From Hymenobacter fodinae (GTDB lineage Bacteria; Bacteroidota; Bacteroidia; Cytophagales; Hymenobacteraceae): a DNA stretch of 64,000 nt. Below the pieces are notes generated by a model that ran no database searches, was not told the origin of the DNA, and was given only the letters and a program-made list of their open reading frames with translations. This document shows positions 1-8,644 of the stretch, in pieces. The position numbers and the translations under genes were made by a program. The stretch is from the NCBI RefSeq assembly GCF_004745825.1, contig NZ_SRLA01000002.1:62001-126000 (forward strand), in the 5' to 3' direction. Position 1 is the first letter of the stretch; each line of letters starts with the position of its first letter.

Positions 1-47
1 GGGAAATCCGTTGGCATCTTCTAGTATCTTCGTCAAAAAATAGACTT

Positions 48-1811
48 ATGCTCCGTTCTCATACCTGCGGCGAACTGCGCGCCGAACACGTTGGTCAAAC
101 CGTAACCCTGTGCGGCTGGGTGCAGCGCACCCGCGACGCGGGCGGCATCTTCTGGATTGTGCTGCGCGACCGGTACGGTCTCACGCAGTTGGCACTAGAG
201 GAAGGCGTTGAGTCGGCGGAAGTGCGCGAGCAGGCCCGCCAGTTGGGCCGCGAGTTTGTGATTTGCGTGACGGGTAAAGTGGCCGAGCGCTACTCCAAAA
301 ACGACAAGATGCCCACCGGCGACATCGAGATTCGGGTGGAGAAGCTGGAGGTGCTGAACCCCGCCAAGCTGCCGCCCTTCCTGATCGAGGACGAAACCGA
401 CGGCGGCGACGACCTGCGGATGAAGTACCGCTACCTCGACCTGCGCCGCAACCCCGTGCGCCAGAACCTGATGCTGCGCCACCGCGTGGCCCAGGCCACC
501 CGTCGCTACCTCGACGGCCAAGCTTTTATTGAAGTAGAAACGCCCGTGCTCATTAAGAGCACGCCCGAAGGTGCCCGTGACTTTGTGGTGCCCTCCCGCA
601 TGAACCCCGGCGAGTTCTACGCCCTGCCCCAGTCGCCCCAGACGTTCAAGCAGCTCCTAATGGTGTCGGGCTTCGACCGCTACTTCCAGATCGTGAAGTG
701 CTTCCGCGACGAAGACCTACGCGCCGACCGTCAGCCCGAGTTTACTCAAATCGACTGCGAAATGTCGTTTGTAGAGCAGGAAGACATTCTGAGCACGTTC
801 GAAGGGCTGGTGCAGTACCTGTTCCGCGAAGTGAAAGGCCTGGAAATCGGGACGCTGCCCCGCATGACCTACGCCGACGCTATGCGCTACTACGGAAACG
901 ACAAGCCCGATACGCGCTTCGAGATGAAGTTCGTGGAGCTGAACGACGTAGTGAAAGGCCACAACTTCCCCGTCTTCGACAATGCTGGCCTAGTAGTGGG
1001 TATCAACGCCTTCAACTCGGCTGTGTACACCCGCAAGCAGCTCGATGAGCTGACCGAGTTTGTGAAGCGCCCCCAAGTTGGTGCTACTGGCCTAGTGTAC
1101 GCTCGCATCGAGGCCGATGGCTCCGTAAAGTCGTCGGTAGATAAGTTTTACTCGCAGGAAGCGCTGCAGCAGTGGAAAGCCGCCTTCAATGCCCAGCCCG
1201 GCGACTTGCTGCTGGTGCTGGCCGGCGAGCCCAACAAAACCCGTAAGGCTCTCTCGGAGCTGCGCCTGGAAATGGGCCAGCGTATGGGTTTGCGCGATAA
1301 AGACACCTTCTCTGCGTTGTGGGTCGTTGATTTCCCCCTGCTCGAGTACATCGAAGAGGAGGGACGCTACTTCGCCATGCACCACCCCTTCACCTCGCCG
1401 AAACCTGAGGACGTGGCCCTGCTCGACAACCCCGAAACCATCGGGGAAGTACGCGCCAACGCCTACGACATGGTAATCAACGGTGTAGAAGTGGGCGGCG
1501 GCTCCATCCGTATTCACGACCGCGCCGTGCAGGCCCGCATGTTCTCTTTGCTGGGCTTCTCCGACGAGGAAGCCAAAGCGCAGTTCGGCTTCCTGCTCGA
1601 CGCCTTTGAGTACGGCGCACCACCCCACGGCGGTATCGCCTTCGGCTTCGACCGCCTCTGCAGCCTCTTCGGTGGCGCTGACTCCATCCGCGACTTCATC
1701 GCCTTCCCGAAAAACAACTCCGGCCGCGACGTAATGATCGACTCGCCCGCTCAAATTTCGGATGCTCAGCTGAAGGAGTTAAGCATCAAGACCGATGTGG
1801 TAGCTAAGTAG
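48..1811 (+). CDS. aspS: Aspartyl-tRNA synthetase
   Basis: This 587-residue class II aminoacyl-tRNA synthetase charges tRNA-Asp with aspartate in the cytoplasm. The N-terminal roughly 105 residues form the OB-fold anticodon-binding domain ([12 protein letters not shown]). Class II motif 2 is visible around residue 219 ([18 protein letters not shown]), and motif 3 lies near residue 528 ([10 protein letters not shown]). The bacterial GAD insertion domain occupies roughly residues 290-400, so this is the bacterial-type enzyme at normal family length. The ATG at 48 matches the usual N-terminus (MLRxHTCGELR). A strong hairpin terminator follows 13 bases after the stop. The assignment is close to certain. 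Whether it is the discriminating or non-discriminating form cannot be decided by eye. Confidence 0.98.
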   Translation: MLRSHTCGELRAEHVGQTVTLCGWVQRTRDAGGIFWIVLRDRYGLTQLALEEGVESAEVREQARQLGREFVICVTGKVAERYSKNDKMPTGDIEIRVEKLEVLNPAKLPPFLIEDETDGGDDLRMKYRYLDLRRNPVRQNLMLRHRVAQATRRYLDGQAFIEVETPVLIKSTPEGARDFVVPSRMNPGEFYALPQSPQTFKQLLMVSGFDRYFQIVKCFRDEDLRADRQPEFTQIDCEMSFVEQEDILSTFEGLVQYLFREVKGLEIGTLPRMTYADAMRYYGNDKPDTRFEMKFVELNDVVKGHNFPVFDNAGLVVGINAFNSAVYTRKQLDELTEFVKRPQVGATGLVYARIEADGSVKSSVDKFYSQEALQQWKAAFNAQPGDLLLVLAGEPNKTRKALSELRLEMGQRMGLRDKDTFSALWVVDFPLLEYIEEEGRYFAMHHPFTSPKPEDVALLDNPETIGEVRANAYDMVINGVEVGGGSIRIHDRAVQARMFSLLGFSDEEAKAQFGFLLDAFEYGAPPHGGIAFGFDRLCSLFGGADSIRDFIAFPKNNSGRDVMIDSPAQISDAQLKELSIKTDVVAK

Positions 1812-1824
1812 ATAAGTTGGCATA

Positions 1825-1870
1825 AACTAGAAAGCGGCGCCTGATGCATCAAGCGCCGCTTTCTAGTTTT
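1825..1870 (+). terminator. Rho-independent terminator of aspS
   Basis: A perfect 16-bp stem (1825-1840 with 1853-1868) encloses a 12-base loop and runs into TTTT. Its core is nearly identical to the palindrome at 2273-2306 downstream of the next gene. The two copies share about 32 bases with a single difference. Confidence 0.85.
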
Positions 1871-1884
1871 CAAGGCCTACACCT

Positions 1885-2271
1885 ATGGATTTAGATCTAG
1901 AAATAACCTTTATCAACAAGTGTGTGATAAAGAACAAGCGACAGCGATACATAGGCTTTATTAGTAACCCAAAACGCCGCAGCACTTTCCTCAAAATGCT
2001 TTATCATGGTCGTGATATTGATAAAAGCAAATTCATGAAAGTTGATTCTGGCCTAGAGATGCTTTTAACAAAAAGGTTAGCAATGATGCCTGTCGATGTT
2101 AGTGGTTACATTATTTCTGTAGATCGATCAATAGACGGACAAATGATGTCTGCTAGATCAGCTATAAATAAACTCAACGCTTATACAGAGGGAACCTTAT
2201 TGATATTCGGCAAGTGTGAACTCGTCTATTATGTAGGTGAGGCTCCTCATAATGAATATATCAGTGTATGA
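1885..2271 (+). CDS. A+T-rich orphan protein of unknown function
   Basis: I do not recognise this 128-residue protein. It is clearly more A+T-rich than aspS before it and uses A/T-ending codons, which suggests a different origin. There is no signal peptide and no convincing membrane segment. The N-terminal half is basic (INKCVIKNKRQRYIGF, NPKRRSTFLKML), and the C-terminal half is hydrophobic and beta-like (GTLLIFGKCELVYYVGE). It starts 16 bases after the aspS terminator, and its stop codon abuts the stem of a second, almost identical terminator. There is little room for an independent promoter. The only candidate -7 element (TAGTTTTC at 1864-1871) lies in the T-tract of the first terminator. 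Expression may depend on read-through from aspS. Confidence 0.7.
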   Translation: MDLDLEITFINKCVIKNKRQRYIGFISNPKRRSTFLKMLYHGRDIDKSKFMKVDSGLEMLLTKRLAMMPVDVSGYIISVDRSIDGQMMSARSAINKLNAYTEGTLLIFGKCELVYYVGEAPHNEYISV

Positions 2272-2272
2272 A

Positions 2273-2306
2273 AAAAGCGGCGCCTGATGCATCAGGCGCC
2301 GCTTTT
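2273..2306. terminator. Perfect 34-bp palindrome, bidirectional terminator
   Basis: Bases 2273-2289 are the exact reverse complement of 2290-2306, with an A-tract on one side and a T-tract on the other. It can end transcription of the orphan gene on the plus strand and of the DUF4394 gene on the minus strand. It duplicates the aspS terminator core, with one difference in about 32 bases. Confidence 0.85.
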
Positions 2307-2348
2307 GTTTAGAAAACTAAGTTTCTCGGTTTTGCAGATTACTTTTCT

Positions 2349-3860
2349 CTAGAAGCCTAGGCCAACGGCCATAGCTTGCAGGGGCTTGGGCAGATCAGCA
2401 CCTTTAGTGGCGGCGCCGCTGGTTAGGTTAATAGTGTACACGCTAGCCGTAGAACCCACCGTCAGGACGGCGAAGCCAGTGCCGCTGGTGCCGCCAATAT
2501 CGAAGCCGTTTACGCCCGTCACATTAGCGCCTAATGCACCAACTGATACCAAGGTGCCTGCGTTTGGTGGGTCTTGGCGGTAGAGCATATCGGTGTTCGA
2601 GTCGATATCAAACAGAACCGTGGAGGTGGCACCGGCAAAGTTGTTGGTGTACGCGGCGGCCGTTACGTTGGGCGTGCTGGGGTTCAGCGGGCCATCCACA
2701 ATAGCTACACCGTCGGCGGGGTTCACGCGCAGGTTAATGCCCGTATTGCTCACAATGCGGATGCGGTCAACGGTGGGGTTGAAATCGAAGCCGAAGTCGG
2801 TACCAGTTAAGGGTAGCGGCAAGCCCGCGCCCACTGCCGTAGCTGCTCCTGAGGAGAGGTTGATAGTGTAGAGGCGGTTGGTGCTGCCCAGGCCGTACAG
2901 CTGCCCATTGACAGGGCGCATGTCGATACCCACAATTCGCTCACCGCTCTGCACGCCCGTAATAGGCTTAGCCACCTGCATACCTGGGCTGGTAGGGTTG
3001 AAGGCAATGAAATTGTTGTCGGTGTCGATACCGTAGGCCACTGCTTGGGTCGGAATAGCTACCCCAATGATATTGCTGGAGAAGTCATCGTAGCGCGTGG
3101 CTCGGCCCGAGGCTAGGTCAATTTTATACAAGCCGGAACGGTTATCGACCGTCAGGGCCGCAAATGCTTCGTTGCCATTACCCCCGATGTCAAAACCCGC
3201 CATGCCAGTGGCGTTTACTCCCAGGTCGCCTATCGGCACGAGCGTGCCATCGTTGGGTGGGTCTTGCCGGTAGAGCTTATCGGTGGCGGGGTCAATATCG
3301 AAGAGGGTAGTGGAACTGGCTCCGGCCATAGAGTTAGTGTAGGCCACCGCCGAAACCGTAGCGTTGGCAACGCCATTGATGCTGCCGTCTGTGGCGGCTA
3401 CAGTGCCGGTTTCAGGATTCAGACGCAGGTTCTGGCCCGAGCTGGTCACTAACCGAATGCGGTCAACGGTAGGGTTGAAGTCAATGGTAGCAGTTGTACC
3501 GTTGATGGCGGGTGTAAAGGCCCCCGAGCCAATCATGCGGGCCGCCCCGGTAGTTGGGTTGATGACATACAAGCGGCTGGTGCTTCCTAAGCCGTACAAC
3601 TGCCCAGTAGCCGGTCGATAATCAATGCTCATAATCTTCTCCCCACTCTGCAGCCCGGTAATGGCTACTGGCGTAGGTGCGCTGCCAACGTTATTGGCGT
3701 TCATCTGCAACAGCTGGTTGTTGTCGGAAAGCGCCTGAAATACCAAGTCACTCTTGGGAGTAGAAACATCGTCTGAGTCATCATCACAGGCGGTAAGGGC
3801 ACCGGCCGTTCCGAGTAGTAAAGCGACTAAACGAGCATTGTTAAGAAAGATCTGCTTCAT
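2349..3860 (-). CDS. DUF4394 lipoprotein with two repeat units
   Basis: This 503-residue surface or periplasmic lipoprotein has a clear lipobox (GALTAC, Cys25) followed by an acidic stretch (DDDSDD). The mature part holds two DUF4394 units, at roughly residues 40-265 and 270-503. Each unit has the family signature: xFNPTVDRIRxV, GQLYGLGSTxRLYxINxxxGAA, LFDIDxxTDxLYRQDPPNxGTLV and GFDIGG. DUF4394 domains are predicted beta-propeller-like and have no assigned reaction. The duplicated phrases are nearly identical between halves, so the gene arose by internal duplication. It converges on the orphan gene at 1885 and shares its palindromic terminator. The start at 3860 puts the signal peptide at the right length. 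The family call is secure; the function is unknown. Confidence 0.88.
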   Translation of the reverse strand: MKQIFLNNARLVALLLGTAGALTACDDDSDDVSTPKSDLVFQALSDNNQLLQMNANNVGSAPTPVAITGLQSGEKIMSIDYRPATGQLYGLGSTSRLYVINPTTGAARMIGSGAFTPAINGTTATIDFNPTVDRIRLVTSSGQNLRLNPETGTVAATDGSINGVANATVSAVAYTNSMAGASSTTLFDIDPATDKLYRQDPPNDGTLVPIGDLGVNATGMAGFDIGGNGNEAFAALTVDNRSGLYKIDLASGRATRYDDFSSNIIGVAIPTQAVAYGIDTDNNFIAFNPTSPGMQVAKPITGVQSGERIVGIDMRPVNGQLYGLGSTNRLYTINLSSGAATAVGAGLPLPLTGTDFGFDFNPTVDRIRIVSNTGINLRVNPADGVAIVDGPLNPSTPNVTAAAYTNNFAGATSTVLFDIDSNTDMLYRQDPPNAGTLVSVGALGANVTGVNGFDIGGTSGTGFAVLTVGSTASVYTINLTSGAATKGADLPKPLQAMAVGLGF

Positions 3861-4103
3861 GGTATTGGAAAGTGTCTTGATTATATCGAGGCTTACGAGC
3901 CGACCTGAACAGCTAGATTCTAATGCCTAATTATTTTGTGTAACTAATTGATTTATAGACGTTAAAAAGAAATTAAAATGAATTATGCGCCCTAATGGCG
4001 TGTCTACACAAGCCTGATTAGAGCGAAAGAAGTAGCGCATGCCGCTAGCATTCAGAAAATTGCGAGTAGAATAATCAGCAATTCTTCTGGGATTTCAGAT
4101 CAA

Positions 4104-4127
4104 GTATTTAGATATTTATCTAAATAC
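4104..4127. promoter_or_regulatory. Palindromic operator of the sdpR-like gene
   Basis: There are perfect 11-base inverted arms (GTATTTAGATA and TATCTAAATAC) separated by TT. The right arm ends 9 bases before the proposed TTG start at 4137. ArsR-family repressors bind A+T-rich dyads of this kind over their own promoters, so autorepression of the regulator-immunity operon is the simplest reading. Confidence 0.7.
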
Positions 4128-4136
4128 CGAAATGCA

Positions 4137-4409
4137 TTGAATACTCTCTTTAAAGCCCTCAACGACCCAACCCGCCGGGCCATGCTGGAGCTGCTGCGTG
4201 AGCGGCCCCTTACGGCCGGAGAAATTGCCGACCACTTTACGTTTTCCAAGCCCACCATCAGCCACCACCTCGATTTGCTTCGGCAGGCCGATCTGGTGAC
4301 CAGTGACAAACAGGGCCAGTTTGTGACCTATACTCTTAACATGACGGTGATGGACGAGCTGCTTGGATGGCTGCTACAGTTCAAGCCGTCGTCAGACGCT
4401 CCCCAATGA
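4137..4409 (+). CDS. ArsR/SdpR-type autorepressor
   Basis: This 90-residue winged-helix repressor belongs to the ArsR superfamily, SdpR branch. It begins FKALNDPTRRAMLELLRERPLTAGEIADHF and continues SKPTISHHLDLLRQADLV, the recognition helix region at residues 25-54. No metal-binding cysteine pair is present, which fits the SdpR rather than the metal-sensing group. The start is TTG at 4137: the only upstream ATG in the neighbourhood (4132) is in another frame and closes at once. No Shine-Dalgarno sequence is visible. The stop overlaps the next ATG as ATGA, so it is translationally coupled to the SdpI-like gene. A perfect dyad sits just upstream. In Bacillus SdpR represses sdpRI until SdpI at the membrane captures it; the same logic is inferred here. 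Confidence 0.85.
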   Translation: MNTLFKALNDPTRRAMLELLRERPLTAGEIADHFTFSKPTISHHLDLLRQADLVTSDKQGQFVTYTLNMTVMDELLGWLLQFKPSSDAPQ

Positions 4410-5071
4410 AACTTACCTTTTCCCCCTGGCAACTCCTCACGCTGGCTGTTGTTGTGCTACCAGGTCTATACCTGGCTTACACCTGGCCGGCACTGCCCAA
4501 CCAGATTCCCACGCATTTCGGGGCCGACGGACAAGCCAATGGGTTCACGGCCAAGCAGCATATGTGGCTGCCCTGCATTGCGCTGCCGCTAGGCCTATAC
4601 CTACTACTCCTGCTGTTGCCTCGCCTAGACCCCAAGCACCGCTTAGCTACCGAAAGCGCTAATTTTCAGAAGCTCACGCTAGCGCTGGTAGGGCTTACCG
4701 CTAGCCTGAATATGCTCAGCTTGTACACCGCTTTGCACCCGCAGAAACATCCAGGTCAGCTCTTGGTACTAGTGCTAGGCCTGTTTTTCGCTCTAATTGG
4801 TAATTATCTAACCACAGTGCCACCTAATTATTTTGTTGGCATCCGGACGCCGTGGGCCCTGGAGTTTCCGGACAACTGGGCGCGTACGCACCGGCTGGCG
4901 GGCCGCTTGTTTTTCGTTACCGGCCTGCTGAGTGTAGCGCTAGGCCTAGTGTGGCCGGGTGAAGTAGCTATTGTGACCCTTTTGAGTGGGGTACTAGGCA
5001 CTGCACTTGTTGCTTATGTTTACTCCTATTGGCTATATCGGCAGCAGAGAAAAATGACTGGGGTTGTGTGA
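4406..5071 (+). CDS. SdpI-family immunity-like membrane protein
   Basis: This is a 221-residue integral membrane protein with about six hydrophobic segments. The N-terminal DUF1648-like region carries PALPNQIPTHFGADGQANGF. The C-terminal SdpI signature NYFVGIRTPWALEFPDNWARTHRLAGRLFF follows around residue 140. In Bacillus the SdpI protein protects against the SdpC killing factor and sequesters the repressor. No SdpA/B/C toxin genes are visible here, so this is an orphan immunity or signalling pair. I chose the ATG at 4406, which overlaps the repressor stop (ATGA), over the longer frame from 4367, because the coupled start is typical and the hydrophobic segment then begins at residue 8. Confidence 0.85.
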   Translation: MKLTFSPWQLLTLAVVVLPGLYLAYTWPALPNQIPTHFGADGQANGFTAKQHMWLPCIALPLGLYLLLLLLPRLDPKHRLATESANFQKLTLALVGLTASLNMLSLYTALHPQKHPGQLLVLVLGLFFALIGNYLTTVPPNYFVGIRTPWALEFPDNWARTHRLAGRLFFVTGLLSVALGLVWPGEVAIVTLLSGVLGTALVAYVYSYWLYRQQRKMTGVV

Positions 5072-5724
5072 GAAGGCTGATGCTTCGAGTAGAGTCATGA
5101 GCCCGGTTAGGTTACTAGCATGTGGTGCACCAATCATTCAGACAGTGCCGAGGAGCCACCTAAGGAAGCTTCAAACGTGATACCTAAAGTAAACTGCACA
5201 TAGGTAGATAGTTACCTTTTGAAGCTGAAACTAGGTGCATGTTGTTAATTAAAGAATAATTATTGATATTTATATCCTGAAGGGTTTGGTGCTCCTAGCT
5301 GCGCAGTTGGGTAGTTCTGGGCTCTCTTACAATCACCACATCCCATACTGCTATGAGCAAACCTCGACGCCAACTTCTTATTACTCTGGTTGGCCTTTGC
5401 CTGAACAATACCCCGGCACTGGCCTAGAGTATATCTACTGTATTAGCAAGCGGGCATAGCTCCGCTTTCACCCCGTACTCCCCGCGTAGGTATCGGCTGG
5501 TCGTAGCTGATTGCTGCGCGGGGAGTTGTGTGAGCTAGTGTACTAGAGCGCGAATACTTGTCTGGCAAGATCCAACAATGCGCCCACGTAGGCTGCAGGT
5601 TATGATCAACATAACTGCTCTTATACCTCCGGAGATGATTTTGCTTTCGTAATAATAATTAGAGGAATAGTATTACTTTATAGAAGTAGGTACCTTGTGT
5701 GTATCATCCACTTACTGTGATGTT
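5072..5724. other. Gene-poor stretch with a possible decayed gene
   Basis: No complete gene is visible. The stretch holds a 24-codon signal-peptide-like reading frame (5353-5427) and, downstream, a 10-bp inverted repeat (5477-5486 with 5517-5526) with a 30-base loop. The 3' part (5620-5690) is A+T-rich and probably carries the promoter for the next gene. Confidence 0.5.
5353..5427 (+). pseudogene. Signal-peptide-like remnant
   Basis: The 24-residue frame reads MSKPRRQLLITLVGLCLNNT followed by PALA and TAG. It looks like a basic N-region, a hydrophobic core and an Ala-x-Ala cleavage site with nothing after it. The following bases contain stops in all frames within a short distance. It may be the stump of an exported-protein gene or chance. 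Confidence 0.3.
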
Positions 5725-7125
5725 ATGATGGAGCACAATGTGTTGGACGTAGTGAGGAGCTGCTTCTCCAAGGATGCTAGTATATTGTTGAGCAAGACAT
5801 TCGGTGTAGAAGAAGAGAAAGTTACGCAAGCGCTGCGCCAGACTATACCACTCGCGGTGCATAGTCTGCTAGAACTAGGCAAGCAGAACGGCTCCACCGA
5901 CGTCGTAGGACATCTGGCTCGGGAGGCAGCGGCTGCCGGTCTGCCCGAAAACACCGAAGTGCTGCATACCACCGATTGGGCTGCCCGCTGCTCAGCCCTG
6001 ATGCACGAGGCACTAGGCCCTGCGTATGGCATGACCCTGCACTGCCTCTCTGCTGCCACCGGCATCCGGCCCGTCGAAAACACTACTATTCTGGGCTACA
6101 CGCTGGCTTTTGCCCTGGGAGCGTTGGGCAACTATGCCAACCAGCGTCAACTAACGGATTTTGAGCTATTGCATTGGGTGCAGGCCCAGGAGGGTGAAAT
6201 ACTGCAAGCAGTGCCAGCGTATAGCCGGGTGCCTGCCACTCAACAAGTAGTCAAGCAAGCGCCTTTGGCCCTCGACACTCTGCCAGATACTAGGCCAGTA
6301 GGCCAGCCGCTGGAGCTGGCTGCCCAAAGCGCAGTCATTAGTAGAAGAGGGTTTGCTGCCCAGGCTCCTTTTGGCAAGGCTATGCAAGACAAGCCCCAGC
6401 ACCTGCTGCACTGGCAATTAGCCGGGTTATTGGCGGTTGCCATTGGGCTAGGCTACGTGATTGGCCATGATGATTCGGAGCCTCCAATTACGAAGGCTGA
6501 AGCGGAAAGCCCGGCGTCTACAGTGGCGCTCATAAGTCCGGCAGAACCGCCTGTTACCCCGCCTGCTCCCGCAGCTACCACTTCAACGGCTCCTGCTACC
6601 GCCCTGGCACCCGGCCGCTACGACCCCACTACCGACACTTTTATTTATGATACGGGCCCGCCTACCACGCTGCAGCTGGCCGGTGGCACCACGCTCAGGA
6701 CAGGGGCCAACTCCACGGAAAGCCAGTTATACCGTTTCCTCAGCAACCCTGCCATGCAGGTGGATTCTGTGAATCGTACGAAAGGGTGGATTAATTGCGA
6801 CCGAATCTACTTCGAGCCTAGTCAAGCTATTTTAACCGAAGGCTCGGGGGAGCAGCTGCGCAATATTGCTAGCATTTTGCGAGCCTTCCCAACAGCGCGC
6901 ATCAAGTTTGGGGGCTACACCGATAGCACGGGCAACCCGCTGAAAAATTTTCAGCTCAGCGAAAGCCGAGCTAAAGCAGCCATGCTGGCACTAAGCAGTA
7001 TCGGCATCGATATAAACCGAATTGAGTCTAAGGGCTACGGAGGAAAATTCTTTCTGACCACCAATACTACCCCTGAGGGGCGGGCCATGAACCGGCGCGT
7101 TAGCCTCCGCGTGATTAAGAAATAG
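5725..7125 (+). CDS. DUF937 plus OmpA-like envelope protein
   Basis: This 466-residue protein joins an N-terminal DUF937-like helical region (residues 1 to about 165), a single transmembrane segment at roughly 228-249 (LAGLLAVAIGLGYVIG), a Pro/Ala/Thr-rich linker, and a C-terminal OmpA-like peptidoglycan-binding domain (about 355-466). The OmpA signature is clear: IYFEPSQAILTEGS, GGYTDSTGNPLKNFQLSESRA and NRRVSLRVIKK. It probably tethers an inner-membrane or cytoplasmic module to the cell wall. The reading frame extends back to a TTG at 5695, but tandem ATGs at 5725 and 5728 give a more natural start. A convergent hairpin separates it from nuoN. The domain assignments are firm; the cellular role is not known. 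Confidence 0.85.
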   Translation: MMEHNVLDVVRSCFSKDASILLSKTFGVEEEKVTQALRQTIPLAVHSLLELGKQNGSTDVVGHLAREAAAAGLPENTEVLHTTDWAARCSALMHEALGPAYGMTLHCLSAATGIRPVENTTILGYTLAFALGALGNYANQRQLTDFELLHWVQAQEGEILQAVPAYSRVPATQQVVKQAPLALDTLPDTRPVGQPLELAAQSAVISRRGFAAQAPFGKAMQDKPQHLLHWQLAGLLAVAIGLGYVIGHDDSEPPITKAEAESPASTVALISPAEPPVTPPAPAATTSTAPATALAPGRYDPTTDTFIYDTGPPTTLQLAGGTTLRTGANSTESQLYRFLSNPAMQVDSVNRTKGWINCDRIYFEPSQAILTEGSGEQLRNIASILRAFPTARIKFGGYTDSTGNPLKNFQLSESRAKAAMLALSSIGIDINRIESKGYGGKFFLTTNTTPEGRAMNRRVSLRVIKK

Positions 7126-7133
7126 TATCAATG

Positions 7134-7163
7134 AAAAAGAGCGGCCCACGGGCCGCTCTTTTT
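7134..7163. terminator. Bidirectional terminator between ompA-like gene and nuoN
   Basis: This is a 30-base dyad (AAAAAGAGCGGC paired with GCCGCTCTTTTT) with A and T tracts on its two sides. It serves the OmpA-like gene and, on the minus strand, the end of the nuoK-N unit. Confidence 0.85.
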
Positions 7164-7187
7164 GTATCTCTATAACCAATAAGTGGC

Positions 7188-8597
7188 CTACAGAATGCCG
7201 CTTATCAGTCCGGGCAGTACTCCCAGCACTACCGTCAGTAGAGCCAGCACAAACAAGGCTGCCGACTGAAACGACGTTACCTGAATCGGCTCATCCGTTG
7301 TCACATCGGTGTCGCGCATGTACATGGCAATGATGGGGCGCAGGTAGTAATAAATGCTTACCATCGACATCACTACGGCAAATACCACGAGGCCGATGTA
7401 GCCATTTTCTACCGCCGCCGAGAAGATGAAGAACTTCCCGAAGAAGCCACCCGTGAGCGGAATACCGGCTAACGACAGCATAGCTACCGTCATCACGAAA
7501 GCCAGCAGCGGGTTGGTTTTGGCTAGGCCATTCAAGCCGTTGTAATCCTCACGCTGGCGCTGATCAGCTACTAGCTTCAGCACCCCGAAGGCGGCTACCG
7601 TGGCCACTGAGTAAGCCAGGGAATAGAAAAAGATACCGTTGGCCGAAGCGCCTTCCAGTTGGCCATTGAAGGCTACTAGGCCAATCAGTAGGTAGCCGGC
7701 ATGCGAAACGCTAGAGTAGGCGAGCATGCGCTTCACGCTAGTTTGCGCTACGGCACCTACGTTGCCGAGCAGTAGCGTGAGGGCGCACATGGCGGTAAGC
7801 GTGGGCAGCCACACTCCCTGCGCCGAAGCGGCAGGGAACACCTGCACCATCAGCTTCAGGAAGGCTGCGAATCCAGCGGCTTTCACCACCGTGCTCATGA
7901 AGGCCGCGAAGAAGGTAGGCGTGCCTTCATACACGTCGGGCGTCCAGAAGTGGAAGGGGGCCGCCGATACTTTAAAGCCCATGCCCACCAGCATCAGCAG
8001 CATGCCGATATATAGCATGGGCTGCAGCGAATCATTGATGGGGTTTTGCACCGCAAAGCTGATGTCGGATAACTGGAACGTGCCCGTAGCGCCATACACC
8101 AAGGCAATGCCGAACAGCAGAATGCCAGTGGTGAAGGAACCCATCAGGAAGTACTTCAGAGCGGCCTCATTGGAGCGCAAGTTACGCTTATCGGAGCCGG
8201 CTAGCACGTACATGGCGATGCTCAGCGTCTCGATGCCCACGAACAGGATGAGTAAGTGGTTGTAGGCCACCATCATCACGGCCCCTACCAGCGAGAACAG
8301 CAACAGTGAGTAATACTCAGCTAAGTTAGCTGCGCCATCGCGCACAAACTTTTGCGAGAAGGGGATAAGCAAGAACGTCGTCAGGACTACAACACCAGTA
8401 AACGCCACCGAGAAGTTATCGATGACCAGCATGTTGTTGAAGTATGACTGGGCGCCCTCATTCCAGTCGATCAGGTTGATGCCGAACACCAGCGCCAGCA
8501 TGAGCATGGCGGCGGGCAGCAGCAGCCGATTAGAGCGCAGGAACCCGAGGAACAGGTTGCCGAGGCCGAGAACAGATAGCAGGATGATTGAATTCAT
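7188..8597 (-). CDS. nuoN: NADH-quinone oxidoreductase subunit N
   Basis: NuoN is one of three antiporter-like membrane subunits that pump protons in complex I. The 469-residue protein is almost entirely hydrophobic with about 14 predicted helices. Family signatures include LFVGIETLSIAMYVLAG, the conserved discontinuous-helix region GMGFKVSAAPFHFWTPDVYEGTPT with the channel lysine, and KRMLAYSSVSHAGYLLIG. It is the last gene of the nuoK-L-(small gene)-M-N unit, separated from nuoM by 47 bases, and is followed by a strong dyad terminator. Length and start are normal for the family. The assignment is secure. Confidence 0.97.
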   Translation of the reverse strand: MNSIILLSVLGLGNLFLGFLRSNRLLLPAAMLMLALVFGINLIDWNEGAQSYFNNMLVIDNFSVAFTGVVVLTTFLLIPFSQKFVRDGAANLAEYYSLLLFSLVGAVMMVAYNHLLILFVGIETLSIAMYVLAGSDKRNLRSNEAALKYFLMGSFTTGILLFGIALVYGATGTFQLSDISFAVQNPINDSLQPMLYIGMLLMLVGMGFKVSAAPFHFWTPDVYEGTPTFFAAFMSTVVKAAGFAAFLKLMVQVFPAASAQGVWLPTLTAMCALTLLLGNVGAVAQTSVKRMLAYSSVSHAGYLLIGLVAFNGQLEGASANGIFFYSLAYSVATVAAFGVLKLVADQRQREDYNGLNGLAKTNPLLAFVMTVAMLSLAGIPLTGGFFGKFFIFSAAVENGYIGLVVFAVVMSMVSIYYYLRPIIAMYMRDTDVTTDEPIQVTSFQSAALFVLALLTVVLGVLPGLISGIL

Positions 8598-8644
8598 GTC
8601 GTCTCAATAGGAGCGCGTGGCGAAAGCCTTGCTCTACCAGCTGT

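Noticed and set aside
4367..4405. Upstream extension of the SdpI-like protein
   Set aside because: The ATGA overlap at 4406 gives a coupled start, and the extra 13 residues only overlap the repressor gene.
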